Part shown: positions 28,728 to 38,039 of the stretch, piece after piece | Numbering within the stretch: the first letter of the stretch is position 1 | How the letters are laid out: every line of letters starts with the position of its first letter | Assembly: GCF_030812995.1 (NCBI RefSeq) | Contig: NZ_JAUSTT010000018.1 | Location: forward strand, 1 to 64,000 | DNA: 64,000 nt | Reading direction: 5' to 3' | DNA from: Bacillus chungangensis | GTDB lineage: Bacteria; Bacillota; Bacilli; Bacillales; Bacillaceae_C | The notes under the pieces: model-generated | Told to the model about the DNA's origin: nothing | The model's input: only the letters and a program-made list of their open reading frames with translations | Databases searched by the model: none | Made by a program: the position numbers and the translations under genes

Positions 28728-29483
28728 TTACTGTGCTGTAAAGCCGCCATCAATCGGCAATTCAACCCCTGTAACAAAAGATGATTCATCTGATGCTAAA
28801 TAAAGCACTCCTTCGGCAACATCTTCTGCTTTTCCAAGGCGGCCGATTGGCGTAATGGATGCAAACCATTGGGCATATTGTTCATTTTCCAGCAATGCTT
28901 TTGTCATCGGCGTCTCAATTACACCAGGATGAACAGAGTTGACACGAATATTATCCTTTGCATATTCAATCGCTGCTCCTTTTGAGATCATACGGACGCC
29001 GCCTTTAGAAGCAGTATATGGGCCGCCTTTGCTCATCCCTGTTAAACCTGCTATAGAGGAAATATTGACGATCGAACCGCCACCATTTTCCTTCATATAT
29101 GGCACAACATGCTTCATGCCGAGAAACGTGCCTTTTAAATTAATATCCATAATCTGACTCCATTTTTCCAATGTGATCTCATGCATCGGCGTTTCATCGC
29201 CAGAAACCCCAGCATTATTAACAAGAATGTCAATTTTCCCAAACACATCAACCGTTTTCTTCACAATTTGACTCCATGTCTCTTCAGATGTAACATCTTG
29301 ATAAAAGCCAAGTGCATCGCTGCCAAGCGCTTTTATTTCTGCTACAACTTCCTTGACTTTGTCCTCCTGAACATCGGTTACGACTACTTTCGCGCCTTCT
29401 TTTGCAAATAAAAGCGCTTCCGCTTTTCCCATGCCTCCACCTGCACCAGTAACAATAGCAACTTTATTATCTAAACGCTTCAT
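28728..29483 (-). CDS. Short-chain dehydrogenase/reductase
   Basis: A 251-aa classical SDR. The Rossmann motif is TGAGGGMGKAEA, with NNAG at about 88 and catalytic Ser in VNISSIAG. The Tyr/Lys pair is YTASKGG and the C-terminal dimer region is FVTGVELPIDGG. The Asp in VVVTDVQED suggests NAD(H) preference. Substrate is unknown; the sequence is of the 3-alpha-hydroxysteroid/cyclopentanol dehydrogenase-like group. Monocistronic with its own terminator. Confidence 0.87.
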   Translation of the reverse strand: MKRLDNKVAIVTGAGGGMGKAEALLFAKEGAKVVVTDVQEDKVKEVVAEIKALGSDALGFYQDVTSEETWSQIVKKTVDVFGKIDILVNNAGVSGDETPMHEITLEKWSQIMDINLKGTFLGMKHVVPYMKENGGGSIVNISSIAGLTGMSKGGPYTASKGGVRMISKGAAIEYAKDNIRVNSVHPGVIETPMTKALLENEQYAQWFASITPIGRLGKAEDVAEGVLYLASDESSFVTGVELPIDGGFTAQ

Positions 29484-29617
29484 CTTTTCACCTCCAATCT
29501 GTTATTACTTTCATTATATAGTACTAAAAGAAAAGTCCTAAATAGAAAATACAACAAAATAGTGAAAAGAGAAATAAGGATTTCAGCACTATTAATCTCT
29601 TTTAGCCGATCTGAACT

Positions 29618-30697
29618 CTACACTTTACGGATAGAAAGAATGTTTTCTGCTTCCTCTATAACTTGCATGACCATTTTCCGTGCTGGCTCTTCAGTACGAA
29701 GCAGCCTCGTCCCTTGCCCAGCCCAAAGTGACATATAGTCAGCATTTTGCTGTTCCGCTGCTGCTTTTCGAATATCCTTAGTCGCACTGTTCTGCGTTGG
29801 AAAAGCTAAAGGATCAATCCCTTCGGCTTCAAATGTTTGGATAAATGAATTGCGTATCCCGCGAGCAGGACGGCCAGAAAAACATTTTGTAATAACAGTG
29901 CTTTCTTCGGTACTGCTCCATAAAGCTTCCTTATAGGCACGATTTGCCCCTGATTCTTTAGAGACTAAAAAGGCGGTTCCCATTTGGACGCCTTGAGCAC
30001 CTAGTGCCAGCGTTGCAACTAGTCCTTTTCCGTTCATTACTCCACCAGCTGCCACAACTGGTACACGGACAGCTTCCACCACTTGCGGAACGAGCGAAAA
30101 CGTCCCAATATTAGCACCATTCGGATGAATGCTCATATCAAATGTACCCCGATGGCCGCCTGCATCGCTCCCTTGAGCAACAATAACATCAGCCCCCGCT
30201 TTCTCTGCTATGATGGCTTCCGCTACTGTAGTTGCCATCGAGATAATTTTGATTCCTTGCTGCTTTGCAACGTGCATTTTATCAGGAGAGAGAACACCAA
30301 ACGCTGTGCTGATGATGGGAACACATTCTTCAATCAATACTTGGAACTGTTCATTGAACATGTCTCGCGTTTGTACATCGAAAGCACCGTTATTTATTCC
30401 CAACGCTCCGCGAAAGCGATCTAATAACGGCTGTACTTCCTCTATACGTGAGAGATCGTCTATCATCGATGTGCAAAACAAATTAACAGCAAATGGACGA
30501 TTTGTACGCTGCTTTATTTCTTGTACACATTTTCTTATTTCATCCGGCTGCATATAAGCAGCTCCAAGTGTTCCTAAAGCTCCGGCGTCAGATACATTTG
30601 CAGCTAATGCTGCTGGTGTTGATCCTGCCATACCTGCTTGTATAATTGGATGCTCTATTCCTAATAGCTCACATAGATTTGTTTGTAATGTTAACAA
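29618..30697 (-). CDS. Nitronate monooxygenase family FMN enzyme
   Basis: A 359-aa TIM-barrel flavoprotein of the NMO/2-nitropropane dioxygenase family. Visible motifs are PIIQAGMAGS near the N-terminus, ADVIVAQGSDAGGHRG (FMN/His region) and VVAAGGVMNG, GAQGVQMGTAFL (phosphate-binding). It oxidises alkyl nitronates in characterised members. The start is TTG 30697 with AAAGGAT upstream. Neighbours do not show a pathway. Confidence 0.86.
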   Translation of the reverse strand: MLTLQTNLCELLGIEHPIIQAGMAGSTPAALAANVSDAGALGTLGAAYMQPDEIRKCVQEIKQRTNRPFAVNLFCTSMIDDLSRIEEVQPLLDRFRGALGINNGAFDVQTRDMFNEQFQVLIEECVPIISTAFGVLSPDKMHVAKQQGIKIISMATTVAEAIIAEKAGADVIVAQGSDAGGHRGTFDMSIHPNGANIGTFSLVPQVVEAVRVPVVAAGGVMNGKGLVATLALGAQGVQMGTAFLVSKESGANRAYKEALWSSTEESTVITKCFSGRPARGIRNSFIQTFEAEGIDPLAFPTQNSATKDIRKAAAEQQNADYMSLWAGQGTRLLRTEEPARKMVMQVIEEAENILSIRKV

Positions 30698-30779
30698 TAT
30701 ATTTCAATCCTTTCCGATCTTTTTATAAATTCTGAATCGTTTAAAAAATGAAAACCGAACGGGTTAGACATAGATAAAA

Positions 30780-30812
30780 GTAAACAACCAGCTAATATAC
30801 TACTGGTTGTCT
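30780..30812 (-). terminator. minJ terminator
   Basis: ACAACCAG pairs with CTGGTTGT and a T-rich tract follows on the minus strand, about 70 nt after the minJ stop. Confidence 0.6.
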
Positions 30813-30879
30813 ATCAATATCTTTAAATTTTAAAAAACACCATGCGGCTGTGGTTGGCAACCTGCAATCTCTTATTTAA

Positions 30880-32061
30880 TCAAGCACTTTTTCGTCTTTT
30901 CTCTACATAAAGAATGCCTAATTCATGGTGCTCGCCTTCGTATAATGCCCGTTGGACAAAACGTACTTCACCATTGATGTCTAATACTTCCAGCTTACAA
31001 AAGGCACTGTTTGTCTGGATCGCTTTATACAAATCAGATGCATCTTCCACAGGTTGCTGGTTACACTTTATGATCGTTTCCCCTGTTTTTAGCCCGAGCT
31101 TATCAGCAGGTGTACCTGGAATGACATCTAATATCAGAATACCTTTCTCTCTAGGTGCAAAGTAATACGGAGTTGTGTTCTCTCGGTGACGATGACGATA
31201 GGAAATCAACACTCTTCCGATGATAGCAAATAATACAGCAGCAACAGAGAAAATTCCCCACCAGATCCCAGCCAATGCCAAGGCTGAAACAACAATCCCT
31301 AGTGAACTAACAGCGAAGCCGAGGCGTTTGATCCTTTGTTTTGGAAGAGATGTTTGTACTTGCTGCTGATAGCCAATTAGAAAAGGAACGATCATTATTG
31401 AATAGGTATTCGTTCCCCATTCTATTACTGGCCACCAAGATAATGAAGATGTTAATGGCCCAGCTGGCAGAAAACAAAGGATAGGCAAGAGCCACAATCT
31501 TTTTCCTTGAAAAGCGCCGACCGATAGCCCTCGTTTACTTTTCCGCAGCAGCGGCGCAATCCTTTTTGACCCGCTTATCGCCATCAAAAGCCCTTCGATA
31601 ATCATAAGAAATCCGATGAGCAAGGAAATGGCGGCAAACAATGGTTCCGTCAATTCTTGCAAATATGTATCGAAAAATGGAATTTCCACATGAAGATGAA
31701 CAATGGCATATAGTACCATAAATGCAGTCCCAATTGTAAAAGCCGGTGATAAAAGACGGAAGCTGCCATTGATGCTAAGTAAAATTGTTATACATGTATA
31801 TACTATAAGAAAAGGAATAGAAATCGGCAATCCACTTACAAATGTAAAAATAGACAGCAGCAAGCCCATTATAATGCCAATCGGAAAAAGAAACCGCAGT
31901 TCCATAAAAGCATCATTCACACTACTATGAAAATCGGAACGCTCTCTTTTCACTCTTATAGAACCAGCTACAAGCGCTAAAATAATCGCATAATAGAAAA
32001 CAGGCTGAAGAAAAAAATAACCAATCCCTTTTAACACAGAAAATAACCAGATATTATCCAA
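30880..32061 (-). CDS. minJ: Cell-division topological determinant MinJ
   Basis: A polytopic membrane protein (about 393 aa) with seven or more hydrophobic helices and a C-terminal PDZ domain (about 300-390; GILILDVIPGTPADKLGLKTGE). MinJ bridges DivIVA and MinD at poles and septa in Bacillus. I prefer the TTG start at 32061 (GGATGGTGA upstream), as it gives the normal MinJ N-terminus just before the first helix. ATG 32100, with GGAG, and ATG 32127 are alternatives. In B. subtilis minJ neighbours ctpB; here element relics separate them. Confidence 0.85.
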   Translation of the reverse strand: MDNIWLFSVLKGIGYFFLQPVFYYAIILALVAGSIRVKRERSDFHSSVNDAFMELRFLFPIGIIMGLLLSIFTFVSGLPISIPFLIVYTCITILLSINGSFRLLSPAFTIGTAFMVLYAIVHLHVEIPFFDTYLQELTEPLFAAISLLIGFLMIIEGLLMAISGSKRIAPLLRKSKRGLSVGAFQGKRLWLLPILCFLPAGPLTSSLSWWPVIEWGTNTYSIMIVPFLIGYQQQVQTSLPKQRIKRLGFAVSSLGIVVSALALAGIWWGIFSVAAVLFAIIGRVLISYRHRHRENTTPYYFAPREKGILILDVIPGTPADKLGLKTGETIIKCNQQPVEDASDLYKAIQTNSAFCKLEVLDINGEVRFVQRALYEGEHHELGILYVEKRRKSA

Positions 32062-32260
32062 AAAATCTTCACCATCCTTTCTAAAGAAATCTCTAATCAT
32101 GTCTAAAAAGCTCCGTAGTCGACACATCTGAAAAATCGGAAAAATAGCTAGAGCGTTCGTTTAAAAAAGCTTTGTAACATCATTTTATCAAATAGTGTTC
32201 ATAAAACCTATCATGAGTTTTTGAAAACGTGAACTTAGGATTTTCCCCCTATCTTCAACT

Positions 32261-32380
32261 ATGATATTTTGGGTTTTAACTCCTAGTGAACTACTCACCA
32301 CTTATCGACCTTGCGGTCTGATTGAAGTGGGAGCTTCTTGGGAACTAGATACTTTGGTTGCTATCTATATTTACCAAGCT
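32261..32380 (-). repeat. 3' end of a TnpB element (possible omega-RNA relic)
   Basis: The DNA just after the tnpB stop on the minus strand holds a CCCACTTcaatcagaCCGCAAGGTCgataAGTGG hairpin-like segment. In IS200/IS605 elements the guide (omega) RNA is read from this position. Element end and guide boundary cannot be fixed from one copy. Confidence 0.35.
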
Positions 32381-32421
32381 ATAAGGATAGTCCCTACCCC
32401 TAGAGAAAATACCAACTACAT

Positions 32422-32572
32422 GGCGAGTTTCAGCAAATTTTTACTTGTATTTACGTCTCTATTTGTGATGGCTATTACATTTTGGACAAGTCCACTCACG
32501 AAGGTTTAGGTTTTTTACTTCTTTATTTTGGTAGTCACATTCAGAACATAATTGACTACTTGCATAGTATGG
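32422..32572 (-). pseudogene. TnpB C-terminal fragment with frameshift
   Basis: The minus strand encodes the zinc-finger end of Tnp[19 protein letters not shown], then [13 protein letters not shown] one-base shift then continues [15 protein letters not shown] and stop. All four Cys ligands are visible. The upstream two thirds of the gene are missing. Confidence 0.75.
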
Positions 32573-32646
32573 TTACAGACTTAATCAAGCATGGTTTTTT
32601 ATAGTGCTATCAAACTCCGTATTGTATAGACTAATCATAGAACAAT

Positions 32647-32737
32647 CTTTTGGCTTACGCCAACCGAAAATTCATCTCCCACTTTCATTAGGCTATGCCC
32701 TTCACATTTAGAAGTGGGAGAATTCTTTTCGGAAATC
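32647..32737 (-). repeat. IS200/IS605-like end sequence, second copy
   Basis: Same arrangement as 221-312: TTGGCttacGCCAA, then CTCCCACTT...AAGTGGGAG, then TCGGAAA. Confidence 0.45.
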
Positions 32738-32839
32738 CAGTTAAAAAAGAAGCTGGATCATATTTTATAATATTTTATATAAAAAAGAGAAGCATAAACT
32801 ATAACAGCAAGAGTATCCGCAAACAGGAGGCTAGTTTAC

Positions 32840-33058
32840 ATGAAGAAGACAATTGCAGAAGAAACAAATCCAAGCAACCCTGAAGATGTCATTCAAGGAA
32901 TTGCTGGCGGCGTACCACTTGGTCGTCTTGGAAAAATTGAAGAAGTCGGTGAACTTGCTGCCTTTCTTGCATCTGATGAATCAAGCTATATTACTGGAAC
33001 CCAAATCGTTATCGATGGCGGAAGCACTCTTCCAGAAACAGTATCTGTTGGAGTCTAA
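32840..33058 (+). pseudogene. C-terminal relic of a short-chain dehydrogenase
   Basis: A 72-codon frame that encodes only the last third of an [23 protein letters not shown], then [18 protein letters not shown]. The Rossmann and YxxxK parts are absent, so it cannot be an active enzyme. It nevertheless starts with ATG behind a good AGGAGG site (32826-32831). This suggests an in-frame internal deletion that kept the original start. It lies beside a TnpB relic. Confidence 0.75.
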
Positions 33059-33077
33059 ATTGCATTAAAATACAAAC

Positions 33078-33114
33078 AACCTCCCTCTTAGCTTTCGCTA
33101 AATAGAGGGAGGTT
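33078..33114. terminator. ctpB terminator
   Basis: AACCTCCCTCT pairs with AGAGGGAGGTT. The T-rich tract is on the minus-strand side, 9 nt after the ctpB stop; it may also end the plus-strand relic. Confidence 0.75.
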
Positions 33115-33122
33115 GAAGCGAG

Positions 33123-34583
33123 TTAACGTGCTAAAAGGTGAAGTGCGGCTTGCAGCTGTAAATCATTTTCTTCTTTTGAAATAGCCTCTAATATATTGCC
33201 TTCTAACGCTTGCGCTGTTTTGTCATCGATGATACCTGTTTGGGGAAGTCCACTTTGGAATTGAAAGGCGCGAACTGCTTTTTCCGTTTGTTCACTATAA
33301 TATCCATCCACCCTTCCTGTTCCAAAGCCAAGACCCCGCAGCATTTCTTGCGCAATTTGCACCTGTGAGTGGCTCATATCTAAAGATAAAGGTTTATCAA
33401 CAGTTAATGAGTGTGTATAAAAGTAATCAGGCTGCTTTACTTCTATAGTCGGTTTAATGCCACTTTGATGAATCCAATTTCCATTAGGCGTCAACCATTT
33501 AAACATCGTTAATTTAATATTGCTGCCATCGCCCATTGGGATTGCTTGCTGAACTGTTCCTTTCCCAAACGTCTTTTCGCCGACTAATGCATAATTTTCT
33601 ACTTCTTTTAAAGCGCCTGCTAATATTTCTGAAGCAGAAGCACTGCCTTCATCAATTAAAACTGCAATAGGATAACCTTTGCTTTCTTTTAACTTTGAAT
33701 AGTATTTCGTTTTCTTTCCATCTCTTTGTTCAATTTGAACATAGGGCTTCTTATTCGTAACGAGCAATCCCACTATTTCTTCAACGCTTGAAAGGAGCCC
33801 GCCTGGATTCCCTCTCACATCAATTAACAATCCGTCTATCCCTTTTTTCTCCATTTTCATTAATTGCTTTTTAAAATCTGCCGCAGTTTTTTCAGCAAAT
33901 GAAGTGATCTCCAAGTAGCCAATTTTTTTATTTTTTATTTCTTTCACTGCGGCATGAACTGTCTCGTATGGGATTTCCTCACGCTTTACATCGAATGTCA
34001 ATGGCTCTGTTATTCCATCTCTCATAATCTCTAATTCTACGGTTGTTCCTTTTTCACCGCGAATTTTCAAAGTTGCTTCATAAAGATCAAGGCCAACTAT
34101 ACTTTCTCCATCAATTTTTATTATTTGATCTTTTGGCTTTATCCCTGCCTTTTCAGCAGGTGAATTTTTGAAAGGTGCAATAATCATTAGCTTCCCTTCA
34201 CGAACTGTTATCTCCGCTCCAATACCATTGAAAGAGGAGTCTAAAGATTCATTAAATTGCGAAGCTGTTTTCGCATCCATATACACAGAATAAGGATCAT
34301 TCAAGGTATTTAACATTCCTTGAATAGCTCCTTCAATTAATTTAGTTTCATTTACTTTCTCTACATAAGAAGAGGTGATCAATTCATATGCCCGTTCTAG
34401 CTTTTTCATGTCCAAATTGACTTCAGTAGAGATAGAATCCTTTTTGTTCTTCGGTGCTTCGATTGCCTCTTCCTGATGTTCAGGTGCTTTCTCTTTTTCG
34501 CTCCAGTTTAAGCCGAAAAAAATACCGCTTGCCCCAAGCAAAATAGCACTAATGAACATGATTAACAACCGTTTACGACTCAT
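33123..34583 (-). CDS. ctpB: Carboxy-terminal processing protease CtpB (S41)
   Basis: About 486 aa. An N-terminal signal/anchor is followed by an S41 protease with a PDZ domain (about 105-190; IIAPFKNSPAEKAGIKPKD). The catalytic region has DVRGNPGG, the nucleophile Ser in DEGSASASEILAGAL and Lys in GEKTFGKGTVQ. A peptidoglycan-binding domain (LGFGTGRVDGYYSEQTEKAV) sits at the C-terminus. In B. subtilis CtpB cleaves SpoIVFA during sporulation to activate sigma-K processing. I choose ATG 34583, 7 nt after AGGGGG. Confidence 0.92.
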   Translation of the reverse strand: MSRKRLLIMFISAILLGASGIFFGLNWSEKEKAPEHQEEAIEAPKNKKDSISTEVNLDMKKLERAYELITSSYVEKVNETKLIEGAIQGMLNTLNDPYSVYMDAKTASQFNESLDSSFNGIGAEITVREGKLMIIAPFKNSPAEKAGIKPKDQIIKIDGESIVGLDLYEATLKIRGEKGTTVELEIMRDGITEPLTFDVKREEIPYETVHAAVKEIKNKKIGYLEITSFAEKTAADFKKQLMKMEKKGIDGLLIDVRGNPGGLLSSVEEIVGLLVTNKKPYVQIEQRDGKKTKYYSKLKESKGYPIAVLIDEGSASASEILAGALKEVENYALVGEKTFGKGTVQQAIPMGDGSNIKLTMFKWLTPNGNWIHQSGIKPTIEVKQPDYFYTHSLTVDKPLSLDMSHSQVQIAQEMLRGLGFGTGRVDGYYSEQTEKAVRAFQFQSGLPQTGIIDDKTAQALEGNILEAISKEENDLQLQAALHLLAR

Positions 34584-34754
34584 CTTTCGTCCCCCTTCAT
34601 CCACAAGCAATTTTCTCCAAATATCATGTTCCTTGCTTGCTTCTTCTCCATTTATATGGCAGAAGTGGACGAGTTATGATCAATGAATGGAAACTTTCAT
34701 TAAATAATTGAAGGAAAAGAAAAGACGAATGTCAACCATTGACCCTTTTCTAGA

Positions 34755-35753
34755 TTATGAATAAACGACTTCTCCCTGCTGCTTGATACTTTTATCTTTT
34801 TCCAGCACATAAATAAAATCTTCCACCATTGCACTAGCAGTTGGAAGCTTGCCAGCTCCAGGCCCTTGGAGTGTAAAAGTGCCAATTAAACTAGTTTCAA
34901 GTTTAATCGCATTATCAACATCTTCTACGTGATAGAGAGGGTGTGCTTTATTTACTAAGATTGGTTTGACTGATGCAAGCACTTTGCCATCTTTTTTTGT
35001 CAAAGAAGCAATTTGCTTATAGCGTTTTTGCTTTTGTTCAGCTAATTGTACTTTTTCGCTTGTTAAAGTACGAATCCCTTGCTTTTCTACCGTTCGCCAT
35101 TCTGGCTGCCCACCATAAATAAGTTCACTTAAAATCATTAATTTATAGAATGCATCTATTCCTTCAATATCATTCGTAGGATCTGCTTCCGCATAGCCCC
35201 TTTCTTGAGCAAGCTGAAGTGCATCTGGAAAAGAAAGTTTATTTTTTCTCATTTCTGATAGAATAAAGTTGGATGTTCCATTTAGAATTGCTTCTACCTT
35301 TTCGATTTTATTCACTTGTAAAAGCTGTTCAATCGTTCGGATAATTGGTACACCCCCAGCTGTCGTTGCTTCAAATCCAACTTGTACACGGTGCTGCTTT
35401 GCTTTTTCAAGCAATTTTGTCCCGAATTGAGCAAACATTGCTTTATTTGCAGTAATAATATGACAGCCTTTCTCTATAGCCTGATTTAAGTAGGTGTAGC
35501 ATGGTTCATTTCCAACAATCGCTTCAAAAATAATATCTAAATCATCAATAGCTAAAATATCCTCTATATTATCCGTTACTAGGATATGCTTAGGCAAAGA
35601 TCGTTGCTTGCGAAGATCACGAATTAAAACACCTGCAATTTCTACTTTTTTTCCTAATCGCTCCTGCAAACGTTTTTGATGGGTTTTTATTGCTTCATAA
35701 ACCCCTTGCCCAACTGTTCCAAATCCTAATAATGCTGCTCTAATAACTGTCAT
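34755..35753 (-). CDS. hom: Homoserine dehydrogenase, short form without ACT domain
   Basis: A 332-aa NAD(P)-dependent enzyme that reduces aspartate semialdehyde to homoserine. The nucleotide-binding motif is LLGFGTVGQGVYEA. The catalytic domain has ILNGTSNFILSEM and GYAEADPTNDIEGIDA, with its Lys/Asp residues. Typical Bacillus Hom has about 430 aa and a C-terminal ACT domain; this protein stops at VVYS without it and may escape threonine feedback. It lies downstream of metY in the same direction, which suggests a dedicated supply for methionine. AGGAGGAGC precedes ATG. Confidence 0.88.
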   Translation of the reverse strand: MTVIRAALLGFGTVGQGVYEAIKTHQKRLQERLGKKVEIAGVLIRDLRKQRSLPKHILVTDNIEDILAIDDLDIIFEAIVGNEPCYTYLNQAIEKGCHIITANKAMFAQFGTKLLEKAKQHRVQVGFEATTAGGVPIIRTIEQLLQVNKIEKVEAILNGTSNFILSEMRKNKLSFPDALQLAQERGYAEADPTNDIEGIDAFYKLMILSELIYGGQPEWRTVEKQGIRTLTSEKVQLAEQKQKRYKQIASLTKKDGKVLASVKPILVNKAHPLYHVEDVDNAIKLETSLIGTFTLQGPGAGKLPTASAMVEDFIYVLEKDKSIKQQGEVVYS

Positions 35754-35883
35754 TCAAGCTCCTCCTTTTTTTCTATATTGAAACTAGTAATTTTTCTCAA
35801 AAAGTAGTAGATCATTAATCAAGGGAGCACCCGAATTGTTTGCACTATCGTATTTTTCCTTACGCTTCGTGAAATGTCTCACA

Positions 35884-35943
35884 ACAAAATCCTTTTGGAT
35901 TTTGTGGCACCTTTAGAGTAGGGGCCTACAAAGTGTAGGCCCC
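35884..35943 (-). other. Two hairpins between metY and hom
   Basis: ACAAAATCC pairs with GGATTTTGT (35884-35905). GGGGCCTACA pairs with TGTAGGCCCC (35921-35943). Neither has a clear T-run on the minus strand, so partial read-through from metY into hom is possible. Confidence 0.5.
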
Positions 35944-35969
35944 ATAATACTTTAAAACGAATCGTCTTA

Positions 35970-37262
35970 TCAATTTGAATTTACTGTAGTATGAATAGCT
36001 TGATCCAAGTCTGCTGTTAAATCACTTATTGCTTCCAAACCTACAGAAAGCCGAATCAGCTCTTCGGTTACTCCAGAAAGTTTTAATTCTGCAGCGCTCA
36101 ACTGTTGATGCGTTGTAGAGGCTGGGTGGATGATTAATGACTTTGCATCTCCCACATTTGCAACATGTGACCACAGCTGCACATGATCAATGACTTTTCT
36201 GCCTGCTTCACGGCCACCCTTAATTCCAAAGATGACAATCGAACCAAAACCGTCGTGAAAATATTTTTTAGCAAGCTCATGAGATGGGTGGCTTTCTATA
36301 CTCGGATGTGTTACCCATTCAACTGCTTCATGGCTTTGAAGGAACTTTGCGATTTCCTTTGCATTCTCATTGTGGCGTGGAATTCTCACATGCAATGTCT
36401 CTAAACCAGTCAAAAAGGAAGCAGCGCTCTCTGGACTTAGGCAAGCCCCGAAATCACGTAAAAGCTGGACACGAAGCTTAGTAGCAAAAGCAGCTCCAGC
36501 TACATCTATTCCATAACGAATCCCGTGATAGGTAACATCAGGCTCCGTAAAGTCAGGAAATTTCCCATTTGTCCAATCAAATTTTCCAGCATCTACGATA
36601 ACGCCGCCAATCGTTGTTCCGTGGCCACCAATCCACTTTGTTGCAGAATGAATAACAACATCCGCTCCCCATTCAATTGGTTTGCACAGCACAGGTGTAG
36701 CAAAAGTACTGTCAATTAATAACGGAAGTCCATTTTCATGGGCAATATTCGCCACTGCCTCAATATCAAAAACATGAAGGCTTGGATTTCCAATTATTTC
36801 TCCAAATAATGCTTTTGTTTTGTCGGTTATTGCAGCTCGAAAGTTTTCGGGATCTGTCGCATCAACAAATTTTACGTTAATGCCATAACGGGGAAGCGTC
36901 ACCGCAAACAAATTATATGTCCCTCCATATAAATTTCCTGCTGCTACAATTTCGTCGCCAGCACTGGCAATATTTAAAACAGCTAATGTAATTGCCGCCA
37001 TTCCAGAGGAGGCTGCAACTGCTGCTGTACCGCCTTCAGCCAATGCTACGCGTTTTTCAAAAACGTCTACTGTTGGATTCATAATTCTTGAATAAATATT
37101 TCCAGTATCCTTTAAAGCAAAAAGGTTTTGAGCATGCTCTGTATCTCTAAATTGATAGCAAGTTGTTTTATAAATTGGAACTGCTCTGGAACCTGTCGTT
37201 GGATCAGGTTCTTGTCCTCCATGCAATAATAATGTATCTGCTGAATATTGTTCTTGCCTCAT
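35970..37262 (-). CDS. metY: O-acetylhomoserine sulfhydrylase/aminocarboxypropyltransferase
   Basis: A 430-aa PLP enzyme of the Cys/Met metabolism family. It joins O-acetylhomoserine with sulfide to give homocysteine. Visible are the substrate-site YSRIMNPTVDVFEKRVA, PLP-contact SSGMAAI, Asp in LLIDSTFATP and the PLP-Lys in SATKWIGGHGT. The length fits the MetY branch (about 430) rather than MetB/MetC (about 380). GAGGAGGAAC precedes ATG 37262. It is governed by a SAM-I riboswitch 103-263 nt upstream. Confidence 0.93.
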   Translation of the reverse strand: MRQEQYSADTLLLHGGQEPDPTTGSRAVPIYKTTCYQFRDTEHAQNLFALKDTGNIYSRIMNPTVDVFEKRVALAEGGTAAVAASSGMAAITLAVLNIASAGDEIVAAGNLYGGTYNLFAVTLPRYGINVKFVDATDPENFRAAITDKTKALFGEIIGNPSLHVFDIEAVANIAHENGLPLLIDSTFATPVLCKPIEWGADVVIHSATKWIGGHGTTIGGVIVDAGKFDWTNGKFPDFTEPDVTYHGIRYGIDVAGAAFATKLRVQLLRDFGACLSPESAASFLTGLETLHVRIPRHNENAKEIAKFLQSHEAVEWVTHPSIESHPSHELAKKYFHDGFGSIVIFGIKGGREAGRKVIDHVQLWSHVANVGDAKSLIIHPASTTHQQLSAAELKLSGVTEELIRLSVGLEAISDLTADLDQAIHTTVNSN

Positions 37263-37364
37263 TTTTAGTTCCTCCTCATTCTATTTTTTATTAGATAAAA
37301 GCAATTTCATAAACATTCTTTCTTTTTTTAGTTGCCTGAATGATGAAAATACAAAAAAGGATAT

Positions 37365-37525
37365 AAAAAAAGCCCTCTTCACTAAGAAGAGGACGTGTTG
37401 ACGGTTCCTCCTCTTATCTTTCAGATCATCATCCTGACCTGTAGGAATTGGCACCTTTTCAAGACGATTTCTTGAAGGTTGCCGGGCTTCATAGGGCCTA
37501 ATCCCTCCGCCACTCTTGATAAGAG
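37365..37525 (-). promoter_or_regulatory. SAM-I (S-box) riboswitch with terminator
   Basis: Minus-strand leader. The aptamer (37525-37411) begins CTCTTATCAAGAG, has GGCGGAGGGATTAGGCCC, GAAGCCCGGCAACC and AGGTGCCAATTCC, and closes with GATAAGAGG. A terminator stem (GTCCTCTTC/GAAGAGGGC) plus T-run lies at 37396-37365. These are the classical S-box consensus blocks. High SAM stops metY transcription. Confidence 0.96.
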
Positions 37526-37533
37526 TTATAAAT

Positions 37534-37930
37534 GATGTTCAAAAATGTCCGGGAAAATCACCGGCGAATTTCTGTGTCACTTTGCTACTGCGTTCCTCAC
37601 GTATTTGCATACGCTCCGGGACTCGCACACTTTGTTCCTTGAAATTCTTGGTGCTTTTGTCCTCCATTTTGAACTTCTATTTTCATGATGTTCAAAAATG
37701 TCCGGGAAAATCACCGGCGAATTTCTGTGTCACTTTGCTACTGCGTTCCTCACGTATTTACATACGCTACGGGACTCGTACGCTTTGTTCCTTGAAATTC
37801 TTGGTGCTTTTGTCCTCCATTTTGAACTTCTATGTTTCATGATGTTCAAAAATGTCCGGGAAAATCACCGGCGAATTTCTGTGTCACTTTGCTGCTGCGT
37901 TCCTCACGTATTTACATACGCTACGGTACG
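37534..37930. repeat. Tandem array of units of about 153 bp, locus 2
   Basis: GATGTTCAAAAATGTCCGGG starts at 37534, 37687 and 37841, so the units are 153 and 154 bp; the third is cut short near 37930. The core matches the reverse complement of the array at 26095. The units carry only accidental reading frames. Confidence 0.88.
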
Positions 37931-38009
37931 CTTAATGTAAACAAATCTCAATGGATTGCTTTGTGGAGAGTCTTCCACATTTGACCAATCTCATTTACTT
38001 ATGATTTGC

Positions 38010-38039
38010 ATTATAGTATAACCTATAATAAAAAGTCAA
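38010..38039 (-). promoter_or_regulatory. Strong sigma-A promoter of the metY leader
   Basis: Minus strand: TTGACT (38039-38034), 18-nt spacer, TATAAT (38015-38010). It is the only good promoter upstream of the riboswitch. It lies about 485 bp above the S-box, with the repeat array in between. Confidence 0.72.

Noticed and set aside
37516-37940. Open frames over the 153-bp repeats (108 and 80 codons)
   Set aside because: They follow the repeat periodicity, lack ribosome sites and overlap the metY leader.
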